Below are positions 16,912 to 25,447 of a stretch of 64,000 nucleotides of DNA, in pieces; position 1 is the first letter of the stretch, and each line of letters opens with the position of its first letter. The notes beneath the pieces are model-generated. The model made no database searches and was not told the DNA's origin. It saw nothing but the letters and a program-made list of their open reading frames with translations. Made by a program: the position numbers and the translations under genes. Location of the stretch: the NCBI RefSeq assembly GCF_001424565.1, contig NZ_LMOL01000005.1:331819-395818 (forward strand). The letters run 5' to 3'. This DNA is from Arthrobacter sp. Leaf141 (GTDB lineage Bacteria > Actinomycetota > Actinomycetes > Actinomycetales > Micrococcaceae).

Positions 16912-17904
16912 TCAGTGCCCCCGGTGGTCCTGGATGGTCATCCGCGGACCGAACGTGGGCTTCCTGTAACCGGTACTCTTGATCATCCGGACCACCCGTT
17001 GCCGGTGCCCCCGCCACGGTTCGAGCAGCCGGATCATGCCGTCGTCGTCCGTCCGGCGGCCGGTGAGGGCCGCACCCACGTAGGCGGCCAGGTGATAGTC
17101 GCCCACCGCGATGGAGTCAGGGCAGCCGTGTGTCCGCTGCACCACTTCCGCGGCGGTCCACACCCCGATCCCGGGGATGGTCTGCATCTTCAGGCCGGCC
17201 TCCGCTGCGGGCAGCGCGGCGAGGCGCTCCAGCGCGGCGGCGGACCGCAGCGCCCGCATCACGGTGGCGGACCGCTGCGGGCCCACTCCCGCCCGGTGCC
17301 ATTCCCAGCTGGGGACCTGCAGCCACTGCGCGGCGGTGGGTGCCACGGTCAGTCCCGGGGGCGTGGCTGCGCCGGCCTGCGGGGCGGGTGAGCCGAAGCG
17401 GTGCATCAGGTAGCGGTAGGCGCGCCGGGCCTCAATGACAGTGACTTTCTGCTCCAGGATGATGGGCACCAGTTGGTCCACCATCCGCCCGCTGGCAGGC
17501 AGCCGGAGGGACAGGTTGCGGCGCCGCGCCTCCCGGACCATGTCCGGCAGCGTCGCGGAAAAGCCGGGCTCGTCAAAACCGGACCAGTCGTCGTCCACGC
17601 CCAGCAGCCGCGGAACCGTGGCCAGGGCAGCTGCCGCCCCCGGACCCCACGCCTGGACGTCCACCAGGGGTTCCGTCGCGGTGCCACCGGCCGGGCTGAA
17701 CCGGAGCGTCGCAGGGCCTTCCGTGGTGGTGAAGGCGTTCCAGATGTCGTTGCCCTGGCTGCTGAAGGAGGGGTCGCTGGCACCCCTGAGCAGCGGTCCG
17801 AGCGTCCGGGCAAGGCTGTACGGGCCGCCCGGATACCAGCGCAGGGCTGCGTCCGCCGCGGCGGCGAGCCGGGGGGAAGCCTCTGCGATGGTCATGCCTT
17901 CCAT
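16912..17904 (-). CDS. DNA-3-methyladenine glycosylase family protein (AlkA-like HhH-GPD)
   Basis: This 330-residue protein ends in a helix-hairpin-helix glycosylase domain: TIPGIGVWTAAEVVQRTHG is the hairpin and the catalytic Asp is in AVGDYHLAAY. It should excise alkylated purines from DNA for base-excision repair. The N-terminal 110 residues match no obvious ada-type regulatory domain. I chose ATG 17904 (MEGMTIAEA); ATG 17895 is an alternative, and the longer frame to 17979 would read through a palindromic element and was rejected. Confidence 0.88.
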   Translation of the reverse strand: MEGMTIAEASPRLAAAADAALRWYPGGPYSLARTLGPLLRGASDPSFSSQGNDIWNAFTTTEGPATLRFSPAGGTATEPLVDVQAWGPGAAAALATVPRLLGVDDDWSGFDEPGFSATLPDMVREARRRNLSLRLPASGRMVDQLVPIILEQKVTVIEARRAYRYLMHRFGSPAPQAGAATPPGLTVAPTAAQWLQVPSWEWHRAGVGPQRSATVMRALRSAAALERLAALPAAEAGLKMQTIPGIGVWTAAEVVQRTHGCPDSIAVGDYHLAAYVGAALTGRRTDDDGMIRLLEPWRGHRQRVVRMIKSTGYRKPTFGPRMTIQDHRGH

Positions 17905-17940
17905 GGTCCCACGCCCCGCCGACACCGCCCTGCGCCCCCT

Positions 17941-18006
17941 CCCAACTAGGTCGCAGTTGTTGTCGTTTTGAGGGCTCATAACGACAACAACTGCGACCTA
18001 GTTGGG
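17941..18006. repeat. Long intergenic palindrome, family A copy 1
   Basis: Arms 17941-17967 and 17980-18006 are 27-bp perfect inverted repeats around a 12-base loop (TTGAGGGCTCAT). The core GTCGCAGTTGTTGTCGTT recurs in copies at 30232 and 45639. It begins 17 bases past the LuxR-gene stop codon on the minus strand and could act as its terminator, although no T-run follows. Confidence 0.95.
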
Positions 18007-18023
18007 CCGGGAGGGGCGGCGGG

Positions 18024-18806
18024 TCAGTGCTTCTGCGGGTCCTGCGGCACTGGGGGTTGGATGGCCGCCGGCGGCATGAGCCGCGTGCGGGGCCGCAAGG
18101 CACCCCGGAGGAGGGCCGTCGTGATGAGGCTGGCCCGGTTGCGGACGTTCCAGGTGCGCATCGCGCGGCCCAGATGCCACTTGACCGCGTGCGGGCTGTA
18201 CGCGGTGGCCTGGGCGATTTCCTCGTTCGAGCGGCCCTGCGCAGCCAGCAGCACCATGTCGAGGTCGGCGTCGTCCAGATGTCCCGGCACCGCGACGAGG
18301 TCCGGGACGTGCACTTCAGTGTCCGCACCGGCAGGAACGCCGGCTGCCGGCTCCGACGATCCTGCGGTGGACGCGGCGGTGGACGCGGCGGTGGACGCGG
18401 CGGTGGACGGTGCGCTGGACCAGGCGTGGGCCCAGCAGGCGCCCAGTTCGGTGGCCACGACTGACGCCCGCCCCAGGATCGACGCGAGCTCGGCGCTGGT
18501 GAGCCGCGAATGATGCGGTTGCAGGAACGCGGCAAACACGCGCAGGGCAGGAATTCCGCCATGAAGGACCGTGTGCAAGGGCACCCGGCCGGCCAGGATG
18601 CCCTCCGCTGAGGTCCGCACGGCCGCCACGCTGCGTGGGGCGAGCGGTTCCCCGGTGTCCAGGCAGTGGAGGACGTCGGGCAGAATCACGGGGACGATCT
18701 CCCGGTACCGTTCCGCCAGCCACTGCCCGCTGGGGGAGTGCTCAAAATTCTGCGGGTGCAGGAGCGAGGATTCCAGTTCGCTGCAGTGTTCGACCAGAAA
18801 GCCCAT
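18024..18806 (-). CDS. LuxR-family transcriptional regulator
   Basis: This 260-residue protein has a C-terminal LuxR helix-turn-helix (about 183-240): LLAAQGRSNEEIAQATAYSP and HAVKWHLGRAMR. The first 130 residues are helical, with no recognised ligand or receiver domain. An Ala/Ser/Thr linker (about 131-149) is made of a repeated STAA unit encoded by a 12-bp tandem repeat. ATG 18806 is used. It diverges from the secreted protein gene at 18982, its most obvious candidate target. Confidence 0.85.
   Translation of the reverse strand: MGFLVEHCSELESSLLHPQNFEHSPSGQWLAERYREIVPVILPDVLHCLDTGEPLAPRSVAAVRTSAEGILAGRVPLHTVLHGGIPALRVFAAFLQPHHSRLTSAELASILGRASVVATELGACWAHAWSSAPSTAASTAASTAASTAGSSEPAAGVPAGADTEVHVPDLVAVPGHLDDADLDMVLLAAQGRSNEEIAQATAYSPHAVKWHLGRAMRTWNVRNRASLITTALLRGALRPRTRLMPPAAIQPPVPQDPQKH
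18364..18411. repeat. 12-bp tandem repeat inside the LuxR gene
   Basis: Four consecutive copies of GCGGTGGACGCG (the last differing at its end) encode the Thr-Ala-Ala-Ser linker between the two halves of the regulator. Such a repeat can change length by slippage without shifting the frame. Confidence 0.9.
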
Positions 18807-18981
18807 CGCCGCGTTCCCTGCCTTCTGTTAGTCCGTCCCCCGGCACGAGTCTAGGTCGGGGCGGGGATGTTAGCCATCCGGCTAACCCTTCCCCGCATCC
18901 GTTGCCGGACCAACCCCGGCGGGGAAGAGTGGTGGCAGTGCCAGAGGGTACGCAGGAATGACTAATGGGGAGTTGAAGAGC

Positions 18982-19632
18982 ATGTCCAATCGTATGAAGA
19001 AGATCGGCTCACGAACCGGCATCGTCACCGCAGCGGCGCTGCTGGGCGTTGGTTTCCTTGGACCAGTGTCGCCGGCCCAGGCCGAGGACCGGCCGCCCAC
19101 CATCGAGGAGCTCCAGGGCGACTGCGACGGAACTGCCTACCTCCCGGACGGCCACACCACGGGCAACACCATGGCCCTGGACGCCTGCACCTTCGAAGAG
19201 GAAAGCAGCAACACCTTCCTTGACTGGAAAGCGGTGGGCGAGACCGTCACCAACTGCACCTCGGACCGCGGAGTGATTGACCAGGCTCTCACAGGCAGCG
19301 AATCGTGGTCATCAGGCGGTTCGATCGGCGGCACCGCCAGCGCGGTCAAGAGCTTCTTCACCGGCGGGCTGTCCGGCGAATACAACTGGAGCCATACCGT
19401 CACCGAATCAAACGCCTCCACCATCCACATCGAGCCGGGCCGCAAGGCCACGCTGACCGCTGGTGCCGAGATCCACGAGAAGAAGGGCCGGATCCGGGTC
19501 AACTACTCATCCCAGCTGGCCGGGCACTACATCTGGTACATCAACGACGTCACCATCAGCACCCCCACCGGTTACACCGAAAGGGGCCAGGACAACAAGG
19601 ACTGCAGCGAAACCCTGCTCAACGGCCGCTGA
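18982..19632 (+). CDS. Secreted protein with aerolysin/ETX-like sequence pattern
   Basis: This protein of about 216 residues begins at ATG 18982 after GGGGAG (ATG 18958 is an alternative). A signal peptide with core GIVTAAALLGVGFLGP ends near SPAQAEDRP. The mature part has alternating polar strands rich in Ser, Thr and Gly (SESWSSGGSIGG, GEYNWSHTVTESNAS), then IEPGRKATLTAGAEI. This order, a Ser/Thr strand pair followed by a Pro-Gly turn and a KATL-type strand, resembles the membrane-insertion region of aerolysin/epsilon-toxin-type beta pore formers. Four Cys in the mature part may form disulfides. Export is well supported; the pore-former relation is only a pattern match. A strong terminator follows. 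Confidence 0.72.
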   Translation: MSNRMKKIGSRTGIVTAAALLGVGFLGPVSPAQAEDRPPTIEELQGDCDGTAYLPDGHTTGNTMALDACTFEEESSNTFLDWKAVGETVTNCTSDRGVIDQALTGSESWSSGGSIGGTASAVKSFFTGGLSGEYNWSHTVTESNASTIHIEPGRKATLTAGAEIHEKKGRIRVNYSSQLAGHYIWYINDVTISTPTGYTERGQDNKDCSETLLNGR

Positions 19633-19635
19633 GCG

Positions 19636-19689
19636 TACAAAAAGCCCCTGCCGGCGGACCAGGACGGTCCGCCGGCAGGGGCTTTTGTA
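19636..19689. terminator. Bidirectional terminator
   Basis: Arms 19636-19660 and 19666-19689 pair almost perfectly (AAGCCCCTGCCGGCGGACC and complement), closing on AGGAC. The stem ends in A- and T-rich tracts on either side, so it can stop the secreted-protein gene and the convergent gene from the other strand. Confidence 0.93.
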
Positions 19690-19712
19690 CGGGGCCTGGC
19701 CGGTGCAAAACG

Positions 19713-20354
19713 TCAGCTGTGGCCGGTAAGTGACGCGGTGGCCAGCAACGCGGCAGCGGGACCGCCGGCCCAGGCGCCGGTGAGGGCTGCGCCGAGATGC
19801 GTGCCGTCGTCGTCCGCCAGGGACCGGACCACGGCGATGCTGAGGCCACCCGAGCGGATGGTGGTCACCCCGCCAACGGTATGCGCGGTGACGGACTGGA
19901 CGGCCGGGACGGCTGTCCCCGGGGTTCCGGTGCTGGTGAGCGTGATGGTGGCCGGCAGCGGGATCCGTTCTTCGCCGCGGTGCTCCACCTGGTTGGCCTG
20001 CGGGTCCCCGGCCAGCACGGCGCCGGCAAGGGCTGCCGCATAGAGGGGATCCCCGGTGGCGTCGTACACCCAGCGCGTACCCAGCACCGAGTGCAGAGTG
20101 GTGCCCAGCAGGAAATCTTCCGCACCTGCCAGCGGTTCGTTCCGGTACGCCAGCGGCACCTGGTACGTGTGCGCACCGGAGCGGATCAGCAGCGTCTCCA
20201 TCCCCACCTGCCCGGCAGGATCGTCAAAGCGGAAGGATGCCACCCGCTCCAGTGCCAGCGGCTCCGTGCCGGTGAACCAGTCCTGCTGCGGCAGCCACGC
20301 CGCCATCATGTCCAGCTTGGACGGGGTAATGGTCGCTTCGTAAATGATTGACAT
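19713..20354 (-). CDS. Maltokinase N-terminal-cap-like protein (CG0192 type)
   Basis: This 213-residue protein resembles the stand-alone N-terminal cap of maltokinases, with the characteristic MSIIYEATITPSKLDMMAAW opening and LIRSGAHTYQVPLAYRNEPL in the middle. The kinase domain is absent, so the protein cannot phosphorylate maltose by itself; its role is unknown. ATG 20354 is the natural start. It lies alone, convergent with the secreted protein across a shared terminator. Confidence 0.7.
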   Translation of the reverse strand: MSIIYEATITPSKLDMMAAWLPQQDWFTGTEPLALERVASFRFDDPAGQVGMETLLIRSGAHTYQVPLAYRNEPLAGAEDFLLGTTLHSVLGTRWVYDATGDPLYAAALAGAVLAGDPQANQVEHRGEERIPLPATITLTSTGTPGTAVPAVQSVTAHTVGGVTTIRSGGLSIAVVRSLADDDGTHLGAALTGAWAGGPAAALLATASLTGHS

Positions 20355-20466
20355 GGGCCAAGCCTAAAGGCGCCGCCTGCCCCTTATCCTGGCGCCGTGC
20401 CGGGACTAGACTCCTTGCTGTGGCGCGGAACCGCCGCGCTGGACACACGGAGGGCCAGGTCAGGCG

Positions 20467-20874
20467 ATGGGCGCAGTGGTGCATTTCGAAATTCCGGCGG
20501 ACGACGGCGAGCGCGCCAGGGCGTTCTACGAGCAGACGCTCGGCTGGAGGATCGATCCGGTTCCCGGGATGGACTACAGCGCAATGGTCACCACGCCCAT
20601 GGACGAAAAAACGGGCCAGCCCACCGTCCCCGGTGCCATCAACGGCGGCATGATGACCCGGGCCCAGGACCTCCAGCACCCCGTCATCACCGTGGACGTC
20701 CCGGACATCGACGCCACCCTCCACAGCGTGGAAGCCGCGGGCGGCTCCGTGGTGCGGGTCAAGGAAACCATCCCCGGAATGGGTAGCTTCGCGTACTTCC
20801 GCGACACGGAGGGTAACGTCATGGGCCTCTGGGAGAACCTGCCGGCGGAAGAGTCAGGGCCCGCGGACGGATAG
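20467..20874 (+). CDS. VOC-superfamily (glyoxalase/dioxygenase-like) protein
   Basis: This 135-residue protein has one vicinal-oxygen-chelate module pair: VVHFEIPADDGERARAFYEQ at the start, GWRIDPVPGMDY in the first half and FAYFRDTEGNVMGLWE at the end. The potential metal ligands are a His near residue 6 and a Glu near the C-terminus. Substrate unknown. It lies 29 bases before the cystathionine beta-synthase gene and may be co-transcribed with it. Confidence 0.85.
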   Translation: MGAVVHFEIPADDGERARAFYEQTLGWRIDPVPGMDYSAMVTTPMDEKTGQPTVPGAINGGMMTRAQDLQHPVITVDVPDIDATLHSVEAAGGSVVRVKETIPGMGSFAYFRDTEGNVMGLWENLPAEESGPADG

Positions 20875-20903
20875 GGCCGTCACAAAGCGGTAGTTTGGTG
20901 GTT

Positions 20904-22289
20904 ATGAAGTATGCCCAGTCCATCCTGGACCTCATCGGCAACACGCCGCTTATCAAACTCAACCACGTCACGGGTGACACCAAGGCCACCGTCCTGGTCA
21001 AACTCGAGTACCTGAACCCCGGCGGCTCCATCAAGGACCGCATCGCCGCCCAGATGATCGAGGACGCCGAGCGGGACGGCAAACTCCAGCCGGGGGCCAC
21101 CATCGTGGAACCCACGTCCGGCAACACCGGGGTGGGACTGGCGCTGGTAGCCCAGCAAAAGGGCTACAAGTGCGTTTTTGTAGTCCCGGACAAGGTGGGC
21201 GAGGACAAGCGCGCCGTGCTGCGCGCCTACGGGGCCGAGGTGGTGGTCACGCCCACCGCCGTGCCGCCCGACAGCCCGCAAAGCTACTACGGCGTCTCGG
21301 ACCGGATCGTGCGCGAGACCCCCGGCGCCTACAAGCCGGACCAGTTCTCCAACCCCGCAGCCCCGGAGAGCCACTACCGCACCACCGGGCCCGAAATCTG
21401 GAACGATACGGACGGCCGCGTCACCCACTGCGTGATCGGCGCCGGCACCGGCGGTACCATCACGGGCACCGGCCGGTACCTCAAGGAAGTCTCGGCGGAC
21501 CGGGCAGCGGCCGACGGCGGCCGGGTCAGGATAATCGGCGCGGACCCGGAAGGTTCGGTCTACTCGGGCGGTACCGGACGGCCGTATTTCGTCGAAGGCG
21601 TGGGGGAGGACATGTGGCCCGGAAACTATGACAAGTCCATCCCGGACCAGGTGATCGCCGTCAGCGATGCCGACTCGTTCGACATGACCCGCCGGCTGGC
21701 CCGGGAGGAAGGCCTGCTGGTGGGCGGCTCCTCGGGCATGGCTGTGGTGGCCGCGCTGAAAGCCGCGAAGGACCTGCCCGAGTCTGCCGTCGTCGTCGTG
21801 ATCCTGCCCGACTCCGGCCGCGGCTACCTGGCGAAAATCTTCAACGACCAGTGGATGCGCTCCTACGGCTTCCTCTCCGGCGGCGAGGAAACCTCCGTGG
21901 GCGAGGTCATCAAAACCAAAAACGGCGAACTGCCTGACCTGGTGCACATCCATCCCAACGAATCCGTCCGCGATGTCATCAACATCATGAACGAGTTCGG
22001 CGTCAGCCACATCCCCGTCCTGTCGCAGGAACCGCCGGTGGTGATGGGCGAGGTCCTCGGTGCCGTGGACGAACGGACCCTTACCGCCAAGCTGTTCCGC
22101 GGCGAGGCGAAGCTCGCGGACAAGATCTCCCAGCACATGGGCCCCAAACTGCCGGTGATCGGGTCCCTGGAAACCATCTCCGCGGCCAGGGAGATGCTCT
22201 CCGACGTGGATACGGTCATGGTCACGTTTGTGGGCGCGCCGGTGGGCATCCTCACCCGGCACGACCTCCTGGCCTATCTCAGCAACTGA
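20904..22289 (+). CDS. cbs: Cystathionine beta-synthase
   Basis: This 461-residue PLP enzyme joins homocysteine and serine to cystathionine. The catalytic Lys lies in PGGSIKDRIA (about residue 42), PLP phosphate-binding residues in GAGTGGTITG, and EPTSGNTGVGLA is the substrate loop. Two CBS domains (about 335-460) form the C-terminal regulatory part. A TTG at 20895 is an alternative start, but ATG 20904 (MKYAQSILDLIGNTPL) begins the conserved sequence. metB follows after 22 bases, giving the transsulfuration pair in the same order as in mycobacteria. Confidence 0.95.
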   Translation: MKYAQSILDLIGNTPLIKLNHVTGDTKATVLVKLEYLNPGGSIKDRIAAQMIEDAERDGKLQPGATIVEPTSGNTGVGLALVAQQKGYKCVFVVPDKVGEDKRAVLRAYGAEVVVTPTAVPPDSPQSYYGVSDRIVRETPGAYKPDQFSNPAAPESHYRTTGPEIWNDTDGRVTHCVIGAGTGGTITGTGRYLKEVSADRAAADGGRVRIIGADPEGSVYSGGTGRPYFVEGVGEDMWPGNYDKSIPDQVIAVSDADSFDMTRRLAREEGLLVGGSSGMAVVAALKAAKDLPESAVVVVILPDSGRGYLAKIFNDQWMRSYGFLSGGEETSVGEVIKTKNGELPDLVHIHPNESVRDVINIMNEFGVSHIPVLSQEPPVVMGEVLGAVDERTLTAKLFRGEAKLADKISQHMGPKLPVIGSLETISAAREMLSDVDTVMVTFVGAPVGILTRHDLLAYLSN

Positions 22290-22311
22290 CCTGCACCCGA
22301 AAAGGAGCAAC

Positions 22312-23475
22312 ATGTCCCTCCCGGAAAACCAAGGCTTCAACACCCGCGCCGTGCACGCCGGCCAGGCTTTCGAGCCGCGCACCGGCGCCGTGGTCCCGCC
22401 CCTGCACTTCAGCTCGACCTATGCGCAGGACGGCATCGGCGGCCTCCGCGCCGGCTACGAATACGGCCGCGGCGGCAACCCCACCCGCGACGCCCTCCAG
22501 GAACAGCTCGCTGCCCTGGAACGCGGCACGCACGCGTACAGCTTCAGCTCAGGGCTCGCCGCTGAGGACTCCCTGATCCGTGCCCTCACCCGCCCCGGCG
22601 ACCATATTGTGCTCGGAAACGACGCCTACGGGGGCACCTACCGGCTCATCAGCCGGGTCCTGGGCGACTGGGGAATCGGAAACACCCCGGTGGACATGGC
22701 CAACCTGGACGCCGTCCGGCAGGCCGTCGAAGCCAACAACACCCGGCTCCTCTGGGTGGAGACGCCGTCGAACCCCATGATGAAGATCACGGACATCGCC
22801 GCGCTCGCAGAGATCGCCCACGGCGCGGGGATCCTGCTGGTGGTGGACAACACGTTCGCGTCCCCCTACCTGCAGACCCCGCTGGACCTGGGGGCTGACG
22901 TGGTGGTCCACTCCACCACCAAGTACATCGGCGGCCACTCGGACGTGGTGGGCGGTGCGCTGGTGGTGAAGGATGCGGAGCTGGCGGAAAAGATCGGTTT
23001 TGTGCAGTTTGCCGTGGGCGCGGTGTCCGGACCCATGGATGCCTTCCTCACCACGCGCGGGCTCAAAACCCTGGGCGTCAGGATGGACCGGCACAGCGAC
23101 AACGGCCAGGCCGTGGCCGAGTGGCTGTTGGGCCGGCCCGAGGTGGAGGCGGTCCTGTACCCGGGCCTGCCGGACCACCCAGGGCACGAGCTGGCCCGGA
23201 AACAGATGCGGAAGTTCGGCGGCATGGTCTCGGTGCAGTTCAAGGGCGGCGAGGCGGCGGCGCGGAAAGTGGCCGAGTCCACGTCCGTCTTCACCCTCGC
23301 CGAGTCCCTGGGTGGCATCGAGTCGCTGATGAACTACCCGTCCGAAATGACGCACGCCTCCGTGAAGGGGACCGAACTTGCCGTCCCGGTCAACCTCCTG
23401 CGGCTTTCCTGCGGCATCGAGGACGCCGAGGACCTGATCGCGGACCTGGAACGGGCCTTCGCCACCCTGCGCTGA
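22312..23475 (+). CDS. metB: Cystathionine gamma-synthase or gamma-lyase
   Basis: This 387-residue Cys/Met-metabolism PLP enzyme has its PLP-binding Lys in VHSTTKYIGGHSDVVGG (about residue 205) and cofactor contacts in YGRGGNPTR and SSGLAAE. It makes cystathionine from an activated homoserine and cysteine or, in reverse transsulfuration, cleaves cystathionine; the family does not separate these by motif alone. ATG 22312 follows AAAGGAG. The link with the upstream beta-synthase favours a role in homocysteine-cysteine exchange. Confidence 0.93.
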   Translation: MSLPENQGFNTRAVHAGQAFEPRTGAVVPPLHFSSTYAQDGIGGLRAGYEYGRGGNPTRDALQEQLAALERGTHAYSFSSGLAAEDSLIRALTRPGDHIVLGNDAYGGTYRLISRVLGDWGIGNTPVDMANLDAVRQAVEANNTRLLWVETPSNPMMKITDIAALAEIAHGAGILLVVDNTFASPYLQTPLDLGADVVVHSTTKYIGGHSDVVGGALVVKDAELAEKIGFVQFAVGAVSGPMDAFLTTRGLKTLGVRMDRHSDNGQAVAEWLLGRPEVEAVLYPGLPDHPGHELARKQMRKFGGMVSVQFKGGEAAARKVAESTSVFTLAESLGGIESLMNYPSEMTHASVKGTELAVPVNLLRLSCGIEDAEDLIADLERAFATLR

Positions 23476-23514
23476 CAACGGGGCCCGCCCGGACCGGCTT
23501 GTGATCGACTCTGG

Positions 23515-23529
23515 CTTTCTTCAAGAAAG
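23515..23529. promoter_or_regulatory. Palindrome before the HxlR gene
   Basis: CTTTCTT, a central C and AAGAAAG form a perfect 7+1+7 inverted repeat ending 17 bases before the HxlR start. It is a plausible autoregulatory operator for the HxlR-MFS operon. Confidence 0.6.
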
Positions 23530-23546
23530 TCAGCTACGGTGCCGTC

Positions 23547-24050
23547 ATGGTACTTCGATCCGACCTTTCCGGGCGGGCCTGCAGCATGGCCCGGGGCCTG
23601 GACATCCTGGGTGATCCCTGGAGCGTTTTGGTCCTGCGTGAGGTGTTTTTTGGCAACGGCCGCTTCGGCGCCATCAAGGCCAAGGTCCAGGTGGCAGACT
23701 CGGTGCTCACCCGGCGTCTGACAGGCCTCGTGGCTGCCGGGCTGCTGGCCAGGCAGGAGTATTCCGACGGCGGCCGCACCAGGACAGAGTACGTCCTCAC
23801 GCCCATGGGCGAGGACGCCCTCCCGGTGCTGAACGCCGTCGCGATCTGGTCGGAGAAGCACCTTCCGGCGCCGGCTGCCGACGCGCACATGTACGTGGTC
23901 CATTCCGGTTGCGGGCAGCGCACCGTATCGGCAGACACCTGCACCGCGTGCGGGGAACCGCTCACGGCCGCCACCACCAGCTGGCACAGCCTGTCCCGGT
24001 CCGCTCAGCCCACCGGGCTGGCCACTGCGGCCTCCGGTGCACCCGCGTGA
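23547..24050 (+). CDS. HxlR-family transcriptional regulator
   Basis: This 167-residue protein has a winged helix of the HxlR type: CSMARGLDILGDPWSVLVLR at the start (with the conserved Cys), then FGAIKAKVQVADSVLTRRL as recognition segment, and the wing YSDGGRTRTEYVLT. The last 50 residues carry three Cys in SGCGQRTVSADTCTACGE, like a small zinc ribbon, which is an addition to the minimal HxlR fold. It overlaps the MFS gene by four bases (GTGA), so it probably controls this transporter. Confidence 0.9.
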   Translation: MVLRSDLSGRACSMARGLDILGDPWSVLVLREVFFGNGRFGAIKAKVQVADSVLTRRLTGLVAAGLLARQEYSDGGRTRTEYVLTPMGEDALPVLNAVAIWSEKHLPAPAADAHMYVVHSGCGQRTVSADTCTACGEPLTAATTSWHSLSRSAQPTGLATAASGAPA

Positions 24051-25372
24051 GCACGCCGCCGAAAGACAGGTCCCAACCCGGCGCCGCCGTGGGCAGGCGA
24101 CAGCTCCATCCGGCCTGGATTGTGGCCGCCGTCGCGTTCCTGGCGCTGGTGGGGGCCGCAGGGTTCCGCGCCGCGCCCGGCGCGCTGATGGTTCCCCTGC
24201 AGCAGGAGTTCGGCTGGTCCCTGACCGTCCTGTCCGCAGCGGTCAGCATCAACCTCGTCCTGTTCGGGCTCACGGCCCCTTTTGCCGCTGCGCTGATGGA
24301 ACGCTTTGGCATCCGGGGCGTCACGGCTACGGCCCTGGTGCTGATCGGCCTCGGCAGTGCCCTGACAGTGTTCGTCAACCAGTCCTGGCAGATCCTGCTG
24401 ACCTGGGGCGTCCTGATCGGGTTGGGGACCGGCTCCATGGCGCTGGTGTTTGCGGCCACCATCGCCAACACGTGGTTCGTCAAAAGCCGGGGCCTGGTGA
24501 TTGGCATCCTCACGGCCGGCAGCGCCGCGGGCCAGCTGGTGTTCCTGCCGTTCATTGCCATGCTGGCGCAGGATCCCGGCTGGCGGCAGGCCTCCCTGCT
24601 GATTGCCGCCGGAGCCCTGGCCGTGGTGCCCCTGGTGCTGAAGTTCCTGAAGAACTCCCCGGCGGACGCGGGGGTGCTGCCTTACGGCCAGGACCCGGCC
24701 GCCGTACAGGAGCCGGCGCCGCAGGACGGGCCACGGGTCAACGCCGCAGTCCGGGCACTGCAGGCACTGCGCCGGGCCAGCAGGGTCCGGACATTCTGGG
24801 CGCTGGTGGCTGGCTTCGCCATTTGCGGTGCCACCACCAACGGCCTGATCGGCACCCACTTCATCCCCTCAGCCCATGACCACGGCATGCCGGAAACCAC
24901 CGCGGCGGGCCTGCTCGCCGTCGTCGGCATCTTTGACATTGTGGGGACCATCGCGTCCGGCTGGCTGACCGACCGGTTCAACCCGCGGGTCCTGCTGGCC
25001 GTCTATTACCAGTTCCGCGGAATTGGCCTGCTGGTGCTGCCGCTGCTCCTGAACGCGGAAATCCAGCCCAGCATGATCGTGTTTGTGGTGATCTACGGGC
25101 TGGACTGGGTGGCCACCGTGCCGCCCACGGCCGCCATCTGCCGCGAGACGTTCGGCGCGGACGGCAGTGTGGTGTTTGGCTGGGTCTTCGCGGCGCACCA
25201 GCTGGGTGCCGCGGCTGCGGCGCTCGGTGCCGGGGCCATCCGCGAAGCCACCGGGCAGTACACCTACGCGTGGCTGGGGGCGGCAGCGATGTGCACGGTG
25301 GCTGCGGTCATCAGCGCCACCATCAGGAAGCCTGCGCCCAGCCGGGAGCCCGAGCCCGCCCCCACCCCCTAG
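24047..25372 (+). CDS. MFS transporter (monocarboxylate/oxalate-formate antiporter-like)
   Basis: This 441-residue protein has 12 predicted transmembrane segments with the loop between segments 2 and 3 reading AALMERFGIRG. FRAAPGALMVPLQQEFGWS is typical of the monocarboxylate/oxalate-formate branch of MFS. GTG at 24047 overlaps the HxlR stop codon, which means coupled translation. Substrate unknown. Its stop codon lies inside the long palindrome at 25372. Confidence 0.88.
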   Translation: MSTPPKDRSQPGAAVGRRQLHPAWIVAAVAFLALVGAAGFRAAPGALMVPLQQEFGWSLTVLSAAVSINLVLFGLTAPFAAALMERFGIRGVTATALVLIGLGSALTVFVNQSWQILLTWGVLIGLGTGSMALVFAATIANTWFVKSRGLVIGILTAGSAAGQLVFLPFIAMLAQDPGWRQASLLIAAGALAVVPLVLKFLKNSPADAGVLPYGQDPAAVQEPAPQDGPRVNAAVRALQALRRASRVRTFWALVAGFAICGATTNGLIGTHFIPSAHDHGMPETTAAGLLAVVGIFDIVGTIASGWLTDRFNPRVLLAVYYQFRGIGLLVLPLLLNAEIQPSMIVFVVIYGLDWVATVPPTAAICRETFGADGSVVFGWVFAAHQLGAAAAALGAGAIREATGQYTYAWLGAAAMCTVAAVISATIRKPAPSREPEPAPTP

Positions 25373-25432
25373 TTGCGCTATCACTTATGGTCCCTAAACC
25401 GGGGGTTTAGGGACCATAAGTGATAGCGCAAC
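25372..25432. repeat. Long intergenic palindrome, family B copy 1
   Basis: Arms 25372-25400 and 25404-25432 are 29-bp perfect inverted repeats (GTTGCGCTATCACTTATGG and onward) with only GGG between them. The last base of the MFS stop codon is the first base of the arm. It separates two convergent genes and could terminate both. Confidence 0.95.
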
Positions 25433-25447
25433 GGGAGGGGAGGGGGG

